Source: Chloroflexota bacterium
GTDB lineage: Bacteria; Chloroflexota; Anaerolineae; CG2-30-64-16
Reading direction: 5' to 3'
NCBI GenBank assembly: GCA_026389845.1
Contig: JAPLHB010000159.1
Span: forward strand, 1 to 35,696
Length of the DNA stretch: 35,696 nt
The translations under genes and the position numbers were made by a program. The notes beneath the pieces are model-generated. The model did no database searches. It was not told where the DNA came from and was given only the letters and a program-made list of their open reading frames with translations. Every line of letters begins with the position of its first letter. Positions within the stretch are counted from its first letter, which is position 1. Shown here one piece after another: positions 16,622 to 26,443 of this stretch.

Positions 16622-17779
16622 ATGCGGGTTCTAGTCACAGGGGGCGCTGGGTTTATCGGTCGGAGCCTGGTAAAAGCACTATCAGACAACGGCCACAGCG
16701 TGATCGTGTTGGACAGCTTATTGCCGCAGGTACACGGTGAGCGCGCGGTTTGCCCTGATTTTGCTGGGGATACCCAGGTAATCCGTGGCGATATTCGCGA
16801 CGGCAGGTTGATGGGAGATATATTAGGGGGGGGCATTGATATCGTCTATCATCTTGCAGCGATGACGGGCGTGGGACAGTCTATGTATCAGATGGAGGAA
16901 TATGTAGACATCAACTGCCGGGGAACGGCGACTTTGATGGATGCGATTGTCACATCAAGAAAACGACCCCGGAAGATTATACTTTCGTCATCGCGGGCTG
17001 TCTATGGTGAGGGGCATCTGCAATGTGCGTGTTGTGGTTTTGAGTTTTATCCCATGTCACGCTCAGAGGAGCGATTGCATTGTCACCAGTGGGAACATGC
17101 CTGTCCAAGGTGCGGAGCGGACAGTCTACCCCTGCCGAGTCTTGAGACTTCCCCACGTCAGCCCACTTCAGTCTATGGCTTGACCAAACAAGTGCAGGAA
17201 CAGATTCTCGAACTTGCAAGCTACGCCTACGATATTCCTGTCGTTGTTTTGCGTTATTTTAACGTCTATGGTCCGGGACAATCCCCAACAAATCCCTACA
17301 CGGGTATTCTTTCCATTTTCTCTCGCCGACTCATGAATGGGTTGGGTGTTGAGATCTATGAAGATGGGCACGAGTCACGCGACTTTGTCTTCATTGATGA
17401 TGTAGTTCAGGCTAATCTTTTGGCCTGCGAGCAGTCAGTATCCGGCGCCTTCAATATTTGCTCGGGTGAAGCTACCAGCGTTTATGAGGTAGCCCTGATG
17501 CTGGCTGGACTACTGGGTTATCCGGCGGATGTATTGACGATCAGCAGTAAGTATCGAGTAGGTGATATTCGTCATGGGATCGGTTCCCGACAAACGGCAG
17601 GAAGTGCTTTGGGCTATTACCCCCGCGTTCCTCTAAGTGCGGGATTGGAAAAACTGGTAATGTGGATGTTGGCGCAGAAGTTGGATGCCGTTGACGATCC
17701 AGACCATCGGGCCGAGGATGAATTGCGATCACGTGGGTTGCTCCGCTGCGGACTGAAACCTCAGATGGAGGATAGGTAG
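16622..17779 (+). CDS. dTDP-L-rhamnose 4-epimerase-like SDR with Cys cluster
   Basis: A 385-residue extended short-chain dehydrogenase/epimerase. It has the NAD-binding TGGAGFIG (6-13), Ser123/Ser124 in LSSSRAVYGEG, and Tyr185/Lys189 in SVYGLTK. Between strand and active site lies an insertion with CACCG (135-139) and CPRCG (161-165), a zinc-ribbon-like Cys pattern. That insertion is characteristic of dTDP-L-rhamnose 4-epimerases making 6-deoxy-L-talose, which is my favoured function; other UDP-sugar epimerases lack it. The rmlABCD genes are not in the window, so dTDP-rhamnose must come from elsewhere. ATG 16622 is chosen because AGGTGGA lies just upstream; GTG 16613 is the alternative. Confidence 0.8.
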   Translation: MRVLVTGGAGFIGRSLVKALSDNGHSVIVLDSLLPQVHGERAVCPDFAGDTQVIRGDIRDGRLMGDILGGGIDIVYHLAAMTGVGQSMYQMEEYVDINCRGTATLMDAIVTSRKRPRKIILSSSRAVYGEGHLQCACCGFEFYPMSRSEERLHCHQWEHACPRCGADSLPLPSLETSPRQPTSVYGLTKQVQEQILELASYAYDIPVVVLRYFNVYGPGQSPTNPYTGILSIFSRRLMNGLGVEIYEDGHESRDFVFIDDVVQANLLACEQSVSGAFNICSGEATSVYEVALMLAGLLGYPADVLTISSKYRVGDIRHGIGSRQTAGSALGYYPRVPLSAGLEKLVMWMLAQKLDAVDDPDHRAEDELRSRGLLRCGLKPQMEDR

Positions 17780-17785
17780 CATAAG

Positions 17786-19030
17786 GTGAAGGTTCACGTC
17801 ATCTGTCCTGCTTTCCCTCCGGAGTCAATAGCATCGGCTGTTATGGCTGAGCATATCGCCGAAGGCCTGGTTTGTGCTGGTCACGAAGTGACTGTTATTA
17901 CTTCATTTCCAAGTAAAATGAAGGGCGAGCTCTTTCCTGGCTTTCGTCGCACGCTCGCCAGTATGACTCGGAACCCGAAAGGCTACCGTTTGTGTCGAGT
18001 ATTCACTATTTTTTCCAAGGAATCAGCGATCCTTAGTAGACTATCGGAGAATCTTTCTTATGCAGTGGCGTCCAATCTGGCTTCTATGTGGTTCGGACGC
18101 CCTGACGTGATCTATATGAACACCTGGCCGGCTATAGCTACTTTTGTGACGGCAGTTGTTTGCACACTGCGCCGAATTCCGTTTGTTTATAATGTGCAAG
18201 ACTTATACCCAGAAAGCGCATCTGGCCTGGGTTACGTAAGAGAACAGGGGTTGGTATATCGCATCCTGCACCGGATGGACTGCTTTACGTCATCTCATGC
18301 CGCGCGTATCGTTGCGATCAGCGAGGAATTTGCCGAACGCATTAGGCGCACACGGAAAATTCCGTCCGACCGCATAGCAGTGATCTGGAATTGGTACGAT
18401 GCGTGCGTAGTGCCCAGTGAGAAATGGGGTGAACTGAGAGCCTCTATTGCGCCCGCACCTGAGAGTTGTGTGGTGATGTACGCTGGTAACATTGGTTCAG
18501 TGGCGGGACTGGAAAGCGTTCTTGACGCTGCTGAGCGGTTGGCTTCCAAAGGCGACTATGTTTTTGTCCTAGCTGGCGATGGCACGTTGCGCCAACAGCT
18601 TGAACAGAACTGTGTGCGACGCAGCGTCACCAATGTACGATTCTACTACCCCTTACATCGTGAAGACTTGGGACGTGTGCAAGCCGCTGCCGACATCCTG
18701 CTGATTACGGCAAAGACGGGACTGGCGCTAAGCGAGGTGCCGTCGAAGATTATGGGCTATATGCTCTCTGGCCGGCCAGTACTGGCCATGGTAGACAAGG
18801 AATCCAATACGGCCCGTGTTGTCCAACAGGCAAACTGTGGTTGCATTGGAACACCGGAAGATCCTCAGGCCTTGGCTGACTTAGTAGAGCAAATGATGAA
18901 GAGCGGCCGTCTGGATGAATGGGGCAGAAATGCCCGTATCTTCGCTGAGAATCATTTTGATCAGACCAAGGGCGTCGCGAAAATCGTTAATCTCATCTCA
19001 TCTGCAATAGCACAAGGGGAAAAGCGATGA
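17786..19030 (+). CDS. Glycosyltransferase, GT4 family (WbuB-like)
   Basis: A 414-residue GT-B fold glycosyltransferase. The N-terminal domain has a MKVHVICPAFPPES start, and an NVQDLYPESA stretch typical of WbuB/WcaI-like enzymes. The C-terminal domain has VMYAGNIGSVAGLESVLDAA for the nucleotide-binding strand, FVLAGDGTLRQQLE, and the family end motif PSKIMGYMLSGRPVLAMVD with the conserved acidic position relaxed. It would transfer an activated sugar to the growing lipid-linked repeat unit on the cytoplasmic face. It has a GTG start 6 bp after the epimerase stop, and its end overlaps the polymerase gene by 4 bp. Confidence 0.87.
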   Translation: MKVHVICPAFPPESIASAVMAEHIAEGLVCAGHEVTVITSFPSKMKGELFPGFRRTLASMTRNPKGYRLCRVFTIFSKESAILSRLSENLSYAVASNLASMWFGRPDVIYMNTWPAIATFVTAVVCTLRRIPFVYNVQDLYPESASGLGYVREQGLVYRILHRMDCFTSSHAARIVAISEEFAERIRRTRKIPSDRIAVIWNWYDACVVPSEKWGELRASIAPAPESCVVMYAGNIGSVAGLESVLDAAERLASKGDYVFVLAGDGTLRQQLEQNCVRRSVTNVRFYYPLHREDLGRVQAAADILLITAKTGLALSEVPSKIMGYMLSGRPVLAMVDKESNTARVVQQANCGCIGTPEDPQALADLVEQMMKSGRLDEWGRNARIFAENHFDQTKGVAKIVNLISSAIAQGEKR

Positions 19031-20547
19031 CCCTACCCCGCATGTCCGACACGCTGGGCCGACGGCACAAGGGACCAGCGGCATTAAAGGAACCGCTGCT
19101 TTTAGCCTATGCCGTGCTTTTCTTGTTGATCTTCCTTCCCCCGGCTAAGTCTTCGATCTTCGTTTGGATGACATTGGGCCTCACCGCGCTGGCCCTTTGG
19201 TTCGGTCCGCTTGACCTTCTCACGTCTGACAAAGAACGGAAGTGGTATGATCCTGCCATGCTCTTCAACCTGGCAATATTCTATTACGCCCTAAAGGGAG
19301 TGACGCTGGCAGGGGGTGTTAAGCCCGAATATCTACTGTTCCTGCCCAATGACATGATTGCCACGGGCTATGTTACTGTAGCCTTGTTCGTGATGGGAGG
19401 GTTGATTGCGTGGAATTGGGGTTATTACACCGTACTGCGTCGAAGAATCCCGAATGGTCTAGCAAAACGGATTTTCCCAGAGAATAAGTCGAAATCTGCC
19501 TCACTGGTTGGCAATCCGTTGCTAGGCGTTATACTACTCTCCTTGATAGGTATTGCTTGTCTCCTCTTATTTTCAAGGTCCATTGGTGGAGATATATTTA
19601 TTTTCCTTCTGCACCCTCTCCAACTTTCGTATCTTGCCGATGACACTTTCGGCGCAGCATCACCACTAGCCAATCTATGGAAATCGGGTGTTGACATGTT
19701 TCCCGTGGCCTCGCTGATTTGGTTGGCTATCATTGGCCAGATGAAGAAAAAGCCCGGCATTTTGTGGTGGATACATGTTTCAATCAGCATAGGTATCAAT
19801 CTGGTTATGGGCGGGCGGGCTGATGTCTTGGGGCTGATAGCTTCGATTGCTCTCGTCTATCATTTGTCTGTTAGCCCATTATCCGCGACATTTATCGCTG
19901 GATTTGCCGGTGTGGCTGCTGCTTATGCCTATTTGATTAACCAATGGCGTTCGGTGGTGGGAGGCATGTCTTCTGCCTCAATAGCAGTAGGGCAAAGTGA
20001 AGTCATCAATCGTCTAAGCCTGGATGGACTCTATGCTTTTTTGAGCGGTACCGATTTGACCGATATTCGCCTTTTTGTCTTGATCGCAGATGCATACGAC
20101 CGTGTTCGTCCTTTCCAATATGGGGCCACCTTGTTAAGGGTCGTTTCCCAATTTGTGCCCAGGGCGGTTTGGCCTGGCAAACCCCTTGATTTGAGTATCG
20201 AGATAGCCGATTTGTTTCGTCCAGGATCGCTGTCTGGCATACCGCCAGGTTTCTTTGCCGAGATGTATCTGAACTGGCATGTTTTTGGCGTCATTTTGGG
20301 AGGGGCCTTGCTAGGGGCGGGATTGGCTCTACTATATCGAAACTGGATCGTCACAAAGAGTTCCGCAGGTACTGTATTCTATGCCATTCTGCTGCCACGC
20401 ATTCTCATGTTGCCATCTGGAACTCTTGCCAATGTGATTGATAGCGCCATCGTTTCCTTCTTGGGGGCGATGATCGCTTTTGCCGTGTCTCGATTGTTTG
20501 CACAATCCAATCGCGTAACACGAGAGGTTGTTGCTGCTCATGGGTAA
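19027..20547 (+). CDS. Wzy-like polysaccharide polymerase
   Basis: A 506-residue polytopic membrane protein with about 12 hydrophobic segments and a large extracytoplasmic loop late in the sequence (about 310-400), which contains GGMSSASIAVG, RPFQYGATLLR and PRAVWPGKP. That layout is typical of Wzy/O-antigen or oligosaccharide repeat-unit polymerases, which join repeat units on the outer face of the membrane. Sequence identity in this family is low, so the call rests on topology, the loop pattern and the neighbours. Its ATG overlaps the preceding stop (ATGA), so translation is probably coupled. Confidence 0.78.
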   Translation: MTLPRMSDTLGRRHKGPAALKEPLLLAYAVLFLLIFLPPAKSSIFVWMTLGLTALALWFGPLDLLTSDKERKWYDPAMLFNLAIFYYALKGVTLAGGVKPEYLLFLPNDMIATGYVTVALFVMGGLIAWNWGYYTVLRRRIPNGLAKRIFPENKSKSASLVGNPLLGVILLSLIGIACLLLFSRSIGGDIFIFLLHPLQLSYLADDTFGAASPLANLWKSGVDMFPVASLIWLAIIGQMKKKPGILWWIHVSISIGINLVMGGRADVLGLIASIALVYHLSVSPLSATFIAGFAGVAAAYAYLINQWRSVVGGMSSASIAVGQSEVINRLSLDGLYAFLSGTDLTDIRLFVLIADAYDRVRPFQYGATLLRVVSQFVPRAVWPGKPLDLSIEIADLFRPGSLSGIPPGFFAEMYLNWHVFGVILGGALLGAGLALLYRNWIVTKSSAGTVFYAILLPRILMLPSGTLANVIDSAIVSFLGAMIAFAVSRLFAQSNRVTREVVAAHG

Positions 20548-21610
20548 GTTTCCGGCCATCGGCTTTTTTGGCGATCTCTTCATGGATGATCCTTTGTGTC
20601 GCGAGGCCAAACGCCGATCCTGGCCTGAGTCCATTCGTGCTTCACTTGGCTATGACCTCGGAGTTGTCAACTTCGAGGGATCGCTAGCGTGCACCCTGTC
20701 CCCCAGGAAACAGACTCTCCTGCATATGGCGCCACATGTAGTGGATGTCTTAATAAAGGCAGATATCTTAACCGTTTGCCTGGCGAACAATCACATCGGA
20801 GATGGAGGAGCGGGCAGCATAGGTGCTACACGGAAATTTTTGGAGTCTGCTGGCTTACAGTGTTTTGGCGCTGGCGCCAATTTGTGTGAAGCCAGGAAGC
20901 CGACCTTTGTTCAATGGGATACCCAACGAATCGCCTTGCTTGGCTACTGTTCATCTCAAGCGTATGTAGGCGGGGTCGCGGCCACAGAGGATACGGAAGG
21001 GACAGCACCCATAGATCTGACCTATATCGCTGAGGATATACGCTGTCTGCGAAGACGTGGCGATGTAGATGTCGTAGTGGTCTATCTGCATTGGGGCAAG
21101 GAATACCGAAGGGTGCCAACACAGGAAGAACGCGCGTTGGCGCATCAACTAAGATTACTCGGTGTTGACCTCGTGATTGGAGCGCACCCGCACGTTCCTC
21201 GATCTTATGAGCAAACGAATCATATCTACTACAGCTTGGGCAATTTTGTGTTTCCAGAAGTCCGTTGTGTGGATGGCACATGCTTACGTTGGGACCGGAT
21301 TTCACGAACCGGCCTGTGTGTTATCGGCAAGATTCAGGATGGACAAGCGACCTTTTCACCGAAGGTTTTTGCAATAGACCAGCATGGCTTGCCGCTGGTT
21401 GATAGTAATGTTTCTCCGTGGCAAAGACAGCTCGCAGGAGTCGGAGAGTATGTGCCGAGAGCTGGCTGGAAGGAGGCAACGATGCTCAGATCGGACGATC
21501 TATTCTGGCAGATAAGGCGCTTTGCCCTATGGAGATGGCGCGAAGTTGCAGTCATGGCCTCGCGACGGGTTCGGCGGCAAGCGTGGGGGCAGGGCAAGTC
21601 TAGCCGGTGA
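20540..21610 (+). CDS. CapA/PgsA-family metallophosphatase-like protein
   Basis: A 356-residue protein of the CapA family with a calcineurin-like phosphoesterase fold. Motifs seen: GFFGDLFMDD (first metal site), NFEGSL, ANNHIGDGG, YLHWGKEY and GAHPHV. Members are needed for poly-gamma-glutamate and some capsule synthesis; the biochemical role is not settled. Unlike PgsA it has no N-terminal membrane anchor. ATG 20540 overlaps the end of the polymerase gene by 8 bp, and GAGAGG lies 12-13 nt upstream; an upstream TTG (20528) is less likely. The C-terminal 40 residues are basic and Trp/Arg-rich. Confidence 0.85.
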   Translation: MGKFPAIGFFGDLFMDDPLCREAKRRSWPESIRASLGYDLGVVNFEGSLACTLSPRKQTLLHMAPHVVDVLIKADILTVCLANNHIGDGGAGSIGATRKFLESAGLQCFGAGANLCEARKPTFVQWDTQRIALLGYCSSQAYVGGVAATEDTEGTAPIDLTYIAEDIRCLRRRGDVDVVVVYLHWGKEYRRVPTQEERALAHQLRLLGVDLVIGAHPHVPRSYEQTNHIYYSLGNFVFPEVRCVDGTCLRWDRISRTGLCVIGKIQDGQATFSPKVFAIDQHGLPLVDSNVSPWQRQLAGVGEYVPRAGWKEATMLRSDDLFWQIRRFALWRWREVAVMASRRVRRQAWGQGKSSR

Positions 21611-21658
21611 CGAACTTGCGGTTGCCGGATCGCGTCGGACTGGGGAAGAAAGGTGGGT

Positions 21659-23089
21659 ATGCAGTCAAACAATACACGGGCCAACAACCTGGCGCGAAGG
21701 TTCCGGCTCTGGGTTATCCGGGCGCGCGAGCGATTGCTTCAGCGCGATAGTATCGCGTTGTTAGAGCAATGGGAAGCTTCCCCGCTTTTGGATGTCAATG
21801 CGGTTCGGCGCAGGGCCGAGGATTTGAAATATATAGCCGCTCTTTATGCTTATCGCAACTCGCCCTATTATCGTCGGGCGTTTCTTGCTGCCGGCATTGA
21901 TGAGCAGGACCTACAGGATCAACGTGGCTGGGATCGGATCCCCTTATTGGAGAAAGAGGACATCCGACAGAATCTTGAGCAGATATACTCCAAGAATTAT
22001 TCTGGTCCATGCCAACAGGGACGGACTTCGGGCAGCACGGGGATCCGTCTCGTATTCGACGTCAATCGGGGGTATCCTGTTTACAGCATGGCCGCGGCGC
22101 GGCGCGGTTTTCGCTGGTGGGGGGTCGAGCCGGGTGCAAAGCTAGTACGAATCTGGGGAACCTATCAGGGTATTGATCAGAGCCTGCGGTTTCAGATCAA
22201 AACAGCCTATAAGAGCCTGATAGATCGGGCTTGTGGCGTGACCTCCTTGTCCGCATTTGCTGTAACGGATCCCGAGTGTCATCAGACGATTGACAAGATC
22301 GCCGAGTTGCGTCCAGAGGTCGTCTTTGGGTATGGTACGGCGTTGTTCTTGGTCGCTGATTATGCCTTGCGCAGCTCTCTCGTCAAGCAATTGGCTTCCG
22401 TCCGACTGGTGGTATACACTTCCGAGTACCTTACTGCTTGGCAGAGAAATAGGATCAGCGAAGCGTTCTCCTGTCCGGTGGTGAGCGAGTATGGGAGCGT
22501 AGAGACAGGGGTGATCGCTTACGATTGTCCGTGTGGACTGCAACATATCGCCCAGGAATTCCTTGATCTTGAGGTTCTTGGAGAAGACGGAATCGTGCGC
22601 CCCACAGGCAAAGGCGAAGCCGTGGTTACGCATTTTTTTGGTCTCAAACTGCCGCTGATTCGTTACCGACTTGGGGATGTCATTGAGATTGTGGAGACTA
22701 GCTCGCCCTGCCGTAATGGCATGGTCGGCAAGTCCATTGCCTCCTTGTTCGGACGAAACAATGACATTATTGTCTCTCCTGCGGGCAATCCCCTTCATCC
22801 AGAGCTATTTGACTACGTAATGCGAACGGTCAGTGGCATCAAACGTTTTCAGATCCGAGAAGGCAGTCCAGGTCAGTTAACCATCTTCTTGGAAGCTTGT
22901 GATGGGATACAGCATGAAAGTCTGGCCGCGCAGGTGGCAGAAGTTGTCAAGGCGCAAGTAGGAAAGGAGTTTCAGGTTTTGGTATCTGTAGTAGATCGTA
23001 TCCAGGAACCCGCATCAGGCAAGTTTCGATGGGTAATTGGCAATCCCGCTAATAATCAAGTATCGGGTCAAGTCGCAAGAATCACGTGA
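21659..23089 (+). CDS. CapK/PaaK-like AMP-forming adenylating enzyme
   Basis: A 476-residue protein related to phenylacetate-CoA ligase and the CapK proteins of capsule loci. It has the AMP-binding loop GRTSGSTGIR at about 120-130, SEYGSVETG at about 281-289 and IRYRLGD at about 336-342. It also has CPCG (Cys pair), which is common in this group. CapK-like enzymes are thought to activate a carboxylic acid for transfer to a glycan, but the acid is unknown. Its neighbour is an acyltransferase, which fits. ATG 21659 is preferred to GTG 21653 because AAAGG lies 6-8 nt upstream. Confidence 0.82.
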   Translation: MQSNNTRANNLARRFRLWVIRARERLLQRDSIALLEQWEASPLLDVNAVRRRAEDLKYIAALYAYRNSPYYRRAFLAAGIDEQDLQDQRGWDRIPLLEKEDIRQNLEQIYSKNYSGPCQQGRTSGSTGIRLVFDVNRGYPVYSMAAARRGFRWWGVEPGAKLVRIWGTYQGIDQSLRFQIKTAYKSLIDRACGVTSLSAFAVTDPECHQTIDKIAELRPEVVFGYGTALFLVADYALRSSLVKQLASVRLVVYTSEYLTAWQRNRISEAFSCPVVSEYGSVETGVIAYDCPCGLQHIAQEFLDLEVLGEDGIVRPTGKGEAVVTHFFGLKLPLIRYRLGDVIEIVETSSPCRNGMVGKSIASLFGRNNDIIVSPAGNPLHPELFDYVMRTVSGIKRFQIREGSPGQLTIFLEACDGIQHESLAAQVAEVVKAQVGKEFQVLVSVVDRIQEPASGKFRWVIGNPANNQVSGQVARIT

Positions 23090-23116
23090 ATCACTGTTTT
23101 GGGGGACGCTAAATAC

Positions 23117-23716
23117 ATGACTCGTATGAAGTATTTTATTAATAGTGGGGGAGTTCTCTACGGCACTATATATACAACGTGGAGAGCATTCGAGTATCTC
23201 AAGACCCAACTGGCAACAAGATTCTACAGAAGGGTGCTGGCGTCATGCGGAAAACGGACCATATTTCAACCATCGGTGACTGTCCTATACCCCAAGAGGA
23301 TTGAGATAGGGGACGACTGCTTTGTCGGCACTGGCGTCACCTTGTTCTCTGAATCTCCGCTGGGAAAACTGAGAATCGCCAACAACACACAAGTATCGTA
23401 TGCTACCATTGTTGACTTTACAGGTGAACTTACAATCGGAGAGAGAGTACTCATCTCTGGAGGGGTTAGAATCTATACCCACGACCACGGCTATGATCCG
23501 CGCTCCGTGCCGGATCGGCAAGCACTGGTTATTGAGAATGATGTTTGGATCGGAGTCGGCGCTATTATTTTGTCAAACATACAAAGAATCGGCAGAGGAG
23601 CGGTTATCGGCGCTGGAGCGGTGGTGACGAAACCTGTCCCAGAACGAGCAATTGTTGCCGGAAATCCGGCTCGAATCGTTGGGTTCAGAGATGATCTGCC
23701 TGTGGAGGCCGTGTGA
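23117..23716 (+). CDS. Hexapeptide-repeat (LbH) acyltransferase
   Basis: A 199-residue protein with a short N-terminal helical part, then left-handed beta-helix hexapeptide repeats. These include YPKRIEIGDDCFVGTGVTLF and the family end block NDVWIGVGAIILSN..IGRGAVIGAGAVVTKPVP..IVAGNPARIV. The His of the catalytic dyad may be in YTHDHGYD. It belongs to the NodL/WcaF/VatD-like O- or N-acetyltransferases that use acetyl-CoA or similar donors. It probably acts on a sugar of the repeat unit. ATG 23117 has GGGGGA upstream. Its stop overlaps the GTG of the flippase gene. Confidence 0.87.
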   Translation: MTRMKYFINSGGVLYGTIYTTWRAFEYLKTQLATRFYRRVLASCGKRTIFQPSVTVLYPKRIEIGDDCFVGTGVTLFSESPLGKLRIANNTQVSYATIVDFTGELTIGERVLISGGVRIYTHDHGYDPRSVPDRQALVIENDVWIGVGAIILSNIQRIGRGAVIGAGAVVTKPVPERAIVAGNPARIVGFRDDLPVEAV

Positions 23717-25218
23717 ACTTGATTCATCGTGCGCGCCAAATCGGACGGCTGGTCGCAGAGTCTCGGCAGAGTTTCTCTGGGCGGGCAGGGATTGTCTTTG
23801 TCGGCAGTGCATTGGGGCAGGGAATTGCATTTCTGATGCTTCCTTTGGCCGCGCGGATCTACCAGGCCGACACCCTGGGCCGAGCAGCAACGATCCTGTC
23901 CATTGTCAGCATCTCAGCACTCGTGATCTGCCTCCAATATGACCAGGCCGTGGTAGTGGCCAGTGATGCAGAATTGCCCTATCTGCTTCTACTATCGTCC
24001 GGTATCGCGATGATCTGGGGCGTGCTGCTGGGCGCCGCGATCTTGGTGGATCTGAATGTCGCATGGCCCGGCGGAGGACATCTGTTGGCGTCTTGGGGGG
24101 TAGATTGGAAATTGCCCTTGCTTATGCTTACCTACGCCCCTTTCACCCTGCTCACTAATCTTAGCTTGCGGCGTAACCACCTGAGCAAGGTCAGTGTTGG
24201 CCGGGCCATCTACTACGGAGGCGCCTCAGTCCTGCAGGTAGTCTGTGGACTCTGGTTTGGAGCAACAGAGTCTGTATTCTTGTTGGCGCAGGTCGTCGCC
24301 GCCTGCGTGGCGGTTTCCTGGCTCTTCCCGTACCGCGATACTGTCACCTGGGTGATGGGCCAACTAGGCATTAAGCGGATTCTGGCCGAGATACGCCGGG
24401 TGGCCAAGTCTTACGTGAAGTTTCCCCAGTACCAGATGGGGGCCGGTTTTGTGAATGCGATTTCTATTTACGTTCCCATTATCTTTTTGCGAGCGGCCTT
24501 CTCCGATGCCTGGGCCGGTTGGTACTTCATGGCCTGGAGATTGCTGGCGGCCCCGCTGACGCTCATCTCGCAAGCGATCGGCCAGGTCTTCTACCGCGAT
24601 AGTGCAGAGCGCGAGCGGTCGGGTATCCACCAAGGGCGGCTCCTGGAAAATGTCGTCTTCAGCTTGCTGCGTGTGGTTCTTTTGCCGGCCGTAGTGCTTG
24701 GCATCTGTGCGCCATTCCTGGTGCCATACCTTCTGGGCCAGGAGTGGGCTCCGGTCGCCCCGATCATCCAGGTGCTTTTGATCAGTATGGTCGTAAGTTT
24801 CTTCACTTCGCCGGTTTCCATGTTCCTGAATGTGAAGAGCCTCCAGGCCGGCGCTTTGGCCTATAACCTGGTGCTCTTTTTGGGGCGGGTGCTGGCTTTG
24901 GGCGTTGGATGGCGACTGGGGTCAGAGATCGGCAGCATAGCGGCGTACTCCGTAGTGAGTATGGTGGTGCTGCTGTCGTTTTGCCACTACATTGTCCAGA
25001 GCGCAGAGGGCAGCACTTCGCAGATTATCAGGCGAGCTTTGCCGCTGTGTGTGGATGTTGTGCTGCTAATGGCGCTGGCCGCTTTCTTATGGTTGACCCA
25101 TGTGCTCTATCAACCCTTTGGCATCCTGGCCGTCGGTATGGCGGTATGCGTCGCAGGGTGGCGAGATCTCCGCAGAGGGAATTGGCGGGCCAGGCTTCAG
25201 GCGGGGCGAACTGCATGA
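23713..25218 (+). CDS. Wzx-like polysaccharide flippase
   Basis: A 501-residue polytopic membrane protein with about 12-14 hydrophobic segments, starting with a FVGSALGQGIAFLMLPLAARIY segment typical of the MOP/PST flippase group (written here in part). Such proteins move the lipid-linked repeat unit across the membrane before polymerisation. The GTG start overlaps the preceding stop by 4 bp and has TGGAGG upstream. By eye this gene is richer in GC than its neighbours, which suggests a separate origin within the locus. Confidence 0.87.
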   Translation: MNLIHRARQIGRLVAESRQSFSGRAGIVFVGSALGQGIAFLMLPLAARIYQADTLGRAATILSIVSISALVICLQYDQAVVVASDAELPYLLLLSSGIAMIWGVLLGAAILVDLNVAWPGGGHLLASWGVDWKLPLLMLTYAPFTLLTNLSLRRNHLSKVSVGRAIYYGGASVLQVVCGLWFGATESVFLLAQVVAACVAVSWLFPYRDTVTWVMGQLGIKRILAEIRRVAKSYVKFPQYQMGAGFVNAISIYVPIIFLRAAFSDAWAGWYFMAWRLLAAPLTLISQAIGQVFYRDSAERERSGIHQGRLLENVVFSLLRVVLLPAVVLGICAPFLVPYLLGQEWAPVAPIIQVLLISMVVSFFTSPVSMFLNVKSLQAGALAYNLVLFLGRVLALGVGWRLGSEIGSIAAYSVVSMVVLLSFCHYIVQSAEGSTSQIIRRALPLCVDVVLLMALAAFLWLTHVLYQPFGILAVGMAVCVAGWRDLRRGNWRARLQAGRTA

Positions 25219-25261
25219 AGCTACGGGAACTACCTGGAGAACATCGAGAGGTCGTGTCACG

Positions 25262-26443
25262 ATGAAAGTCTTACATATATCACTCTCCTATCAGAGCGCG
25301 TCGGCTCTTGGCGGGCCAGATCTGACGGTCTACAAGCTATGCACCGCCCTACGACAGCAGGGAGTGGATGTAGATGTGATCTGCACTAATCTTGCCACCA
25401 AAACCACGGTGATCCAGCCTAGTTCATTTGAGCGGGATGTGGAAGGTGTGCATGTAAGGTATCTGGCGACCAGAAAATTGATCCCACTGGGCAGGAGCTC
25501 CTTCGGGTTGTATTACATTCCAGAGCTTGGCCCTACGCTCAAGAGAATTGTAGGCCGGTATGACGTAGTACATCTTCACGGATATCGTGACTATTGTGGC
25601 GTTGTCGGTCACTGGCAGGCTCGAGCGGCCGGTGTGCCCTATGTTGTCCATCCCCGCGGTACACTACCGCATCAGGGACATAGCATCTTCGCTAAGTCGG
25701 TTTTTGATCGCACGATCGGGCAAATGATGGTGAGTAGAGCCGCAAAGCTGATCGCCCTATCCAGTCGCGAAGTTGAGAGTTTCATTGAATTGGGAGCTGA
25801 CCGTGCGAAAGTTGAGGTGGTCCACAACGGGATTGATGTCTGTGACTATGATCCAGAGGTGTCAGGCCAGGCTTTTCGCGAACAACATGGCATTGGGGAA
25901 CGCTTTGTCGTGCTCTACTTGGGGCGGGTTCACATGATCAAGGGCATTGATCACATGATCCGTGCGGTGGCCAGGCTACAGAAGACCGGGATTGATGCGG
26001 CGGCGGTGGTCGTTGGCTCCGATGAGGGCTATGGGAAAACCCTGGTTCGTATCGCTCAACAGGAGGGACTTGCACATTTGTACTTATTGCCTACAGTGAG
26101 CGGAAAACAAAAGCAAGAAGTCTTCGGTGCGGCCGATGTTCTGGTCTACGCCGCGAGGGTGGAGGATTTTGGCGTTTCGGCCTTTGAAGGGATCCTATCC
26201 GGTGTACCTACCATCGTGGCAGCAGGCACCGGGTGTGGAGAGGTCGTCCAACGACTTGGGGCGGGAACCCTGATCCCCTATGGCGATGTTGACGAACTTG
26301 TTCGCGTTCTGCGCGATATCCTTCAATCACCAGGCGAGGCGCGCACACGCACCCTGGCAGCCCGTGCGAGGGTTGCGGATCTTCTTGACTGGTCAGATAT
26401 TGCCACACAGGTGCGCCGAATCTATACGGAGATATGCGTTTGA
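25262..26443 (+). CDS. Glycosyltransferase, GT4 family
   Basis: A 393-residue GT-B glycosyltransferase. The N-terminal domain has MKVLHISLSY and a GGPDLTVYKL loop; the centre has VVHPRGTLPHQG and VVHNGIDVCDYDP; the C-terminal domain has VVLYLGRVHMIKGIDHMI and EDFGVSAFEGILSGVPTIVA with the EX7E-type acidic residues. It transfers a sugar from a nucleotide donor to a lipid-linked acceptor in the cytoplasm. ATG 25262 is chosen because homology begins there; the frame is open back to 25100 inside the flippase gene. Its end overlaps the next gene by 10 bp. Confidence 0.88.
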   Translation: MKVLHISLSYQSASALGGPDLTVYKLCTALRQQGVDVDVICTNLATKTTVIQPSSFERDVEGVHVRYLATRKLIPLGRSSFGLYYIPELGPTLKRIVGRYDVVHLHGYRDYCGVVGHWQARAAGVPYVVHPRGTLPHQGHSIFAKSVFDRTIGQMMVSRAAKLIALSSREVESFIELGADRAKVEVVHNGIDVCDYDPEVSGQAFREQHGIGERFVVLYLGRVHMIKGIDHMIRAVARLQKTGIDAAAVVVGSDEGYGKTLVRIAQQEGLAHLYLLPTVSGKQKQEVFGAADVLVYAARVEDFGVSAFEGILSGVPTIVAAGTGCGEVVQRLGAGTLIPYGDVDELVRVLRDILQSPGEARTRTLAARARVADLLDWSDIATQVRRIYTEICV

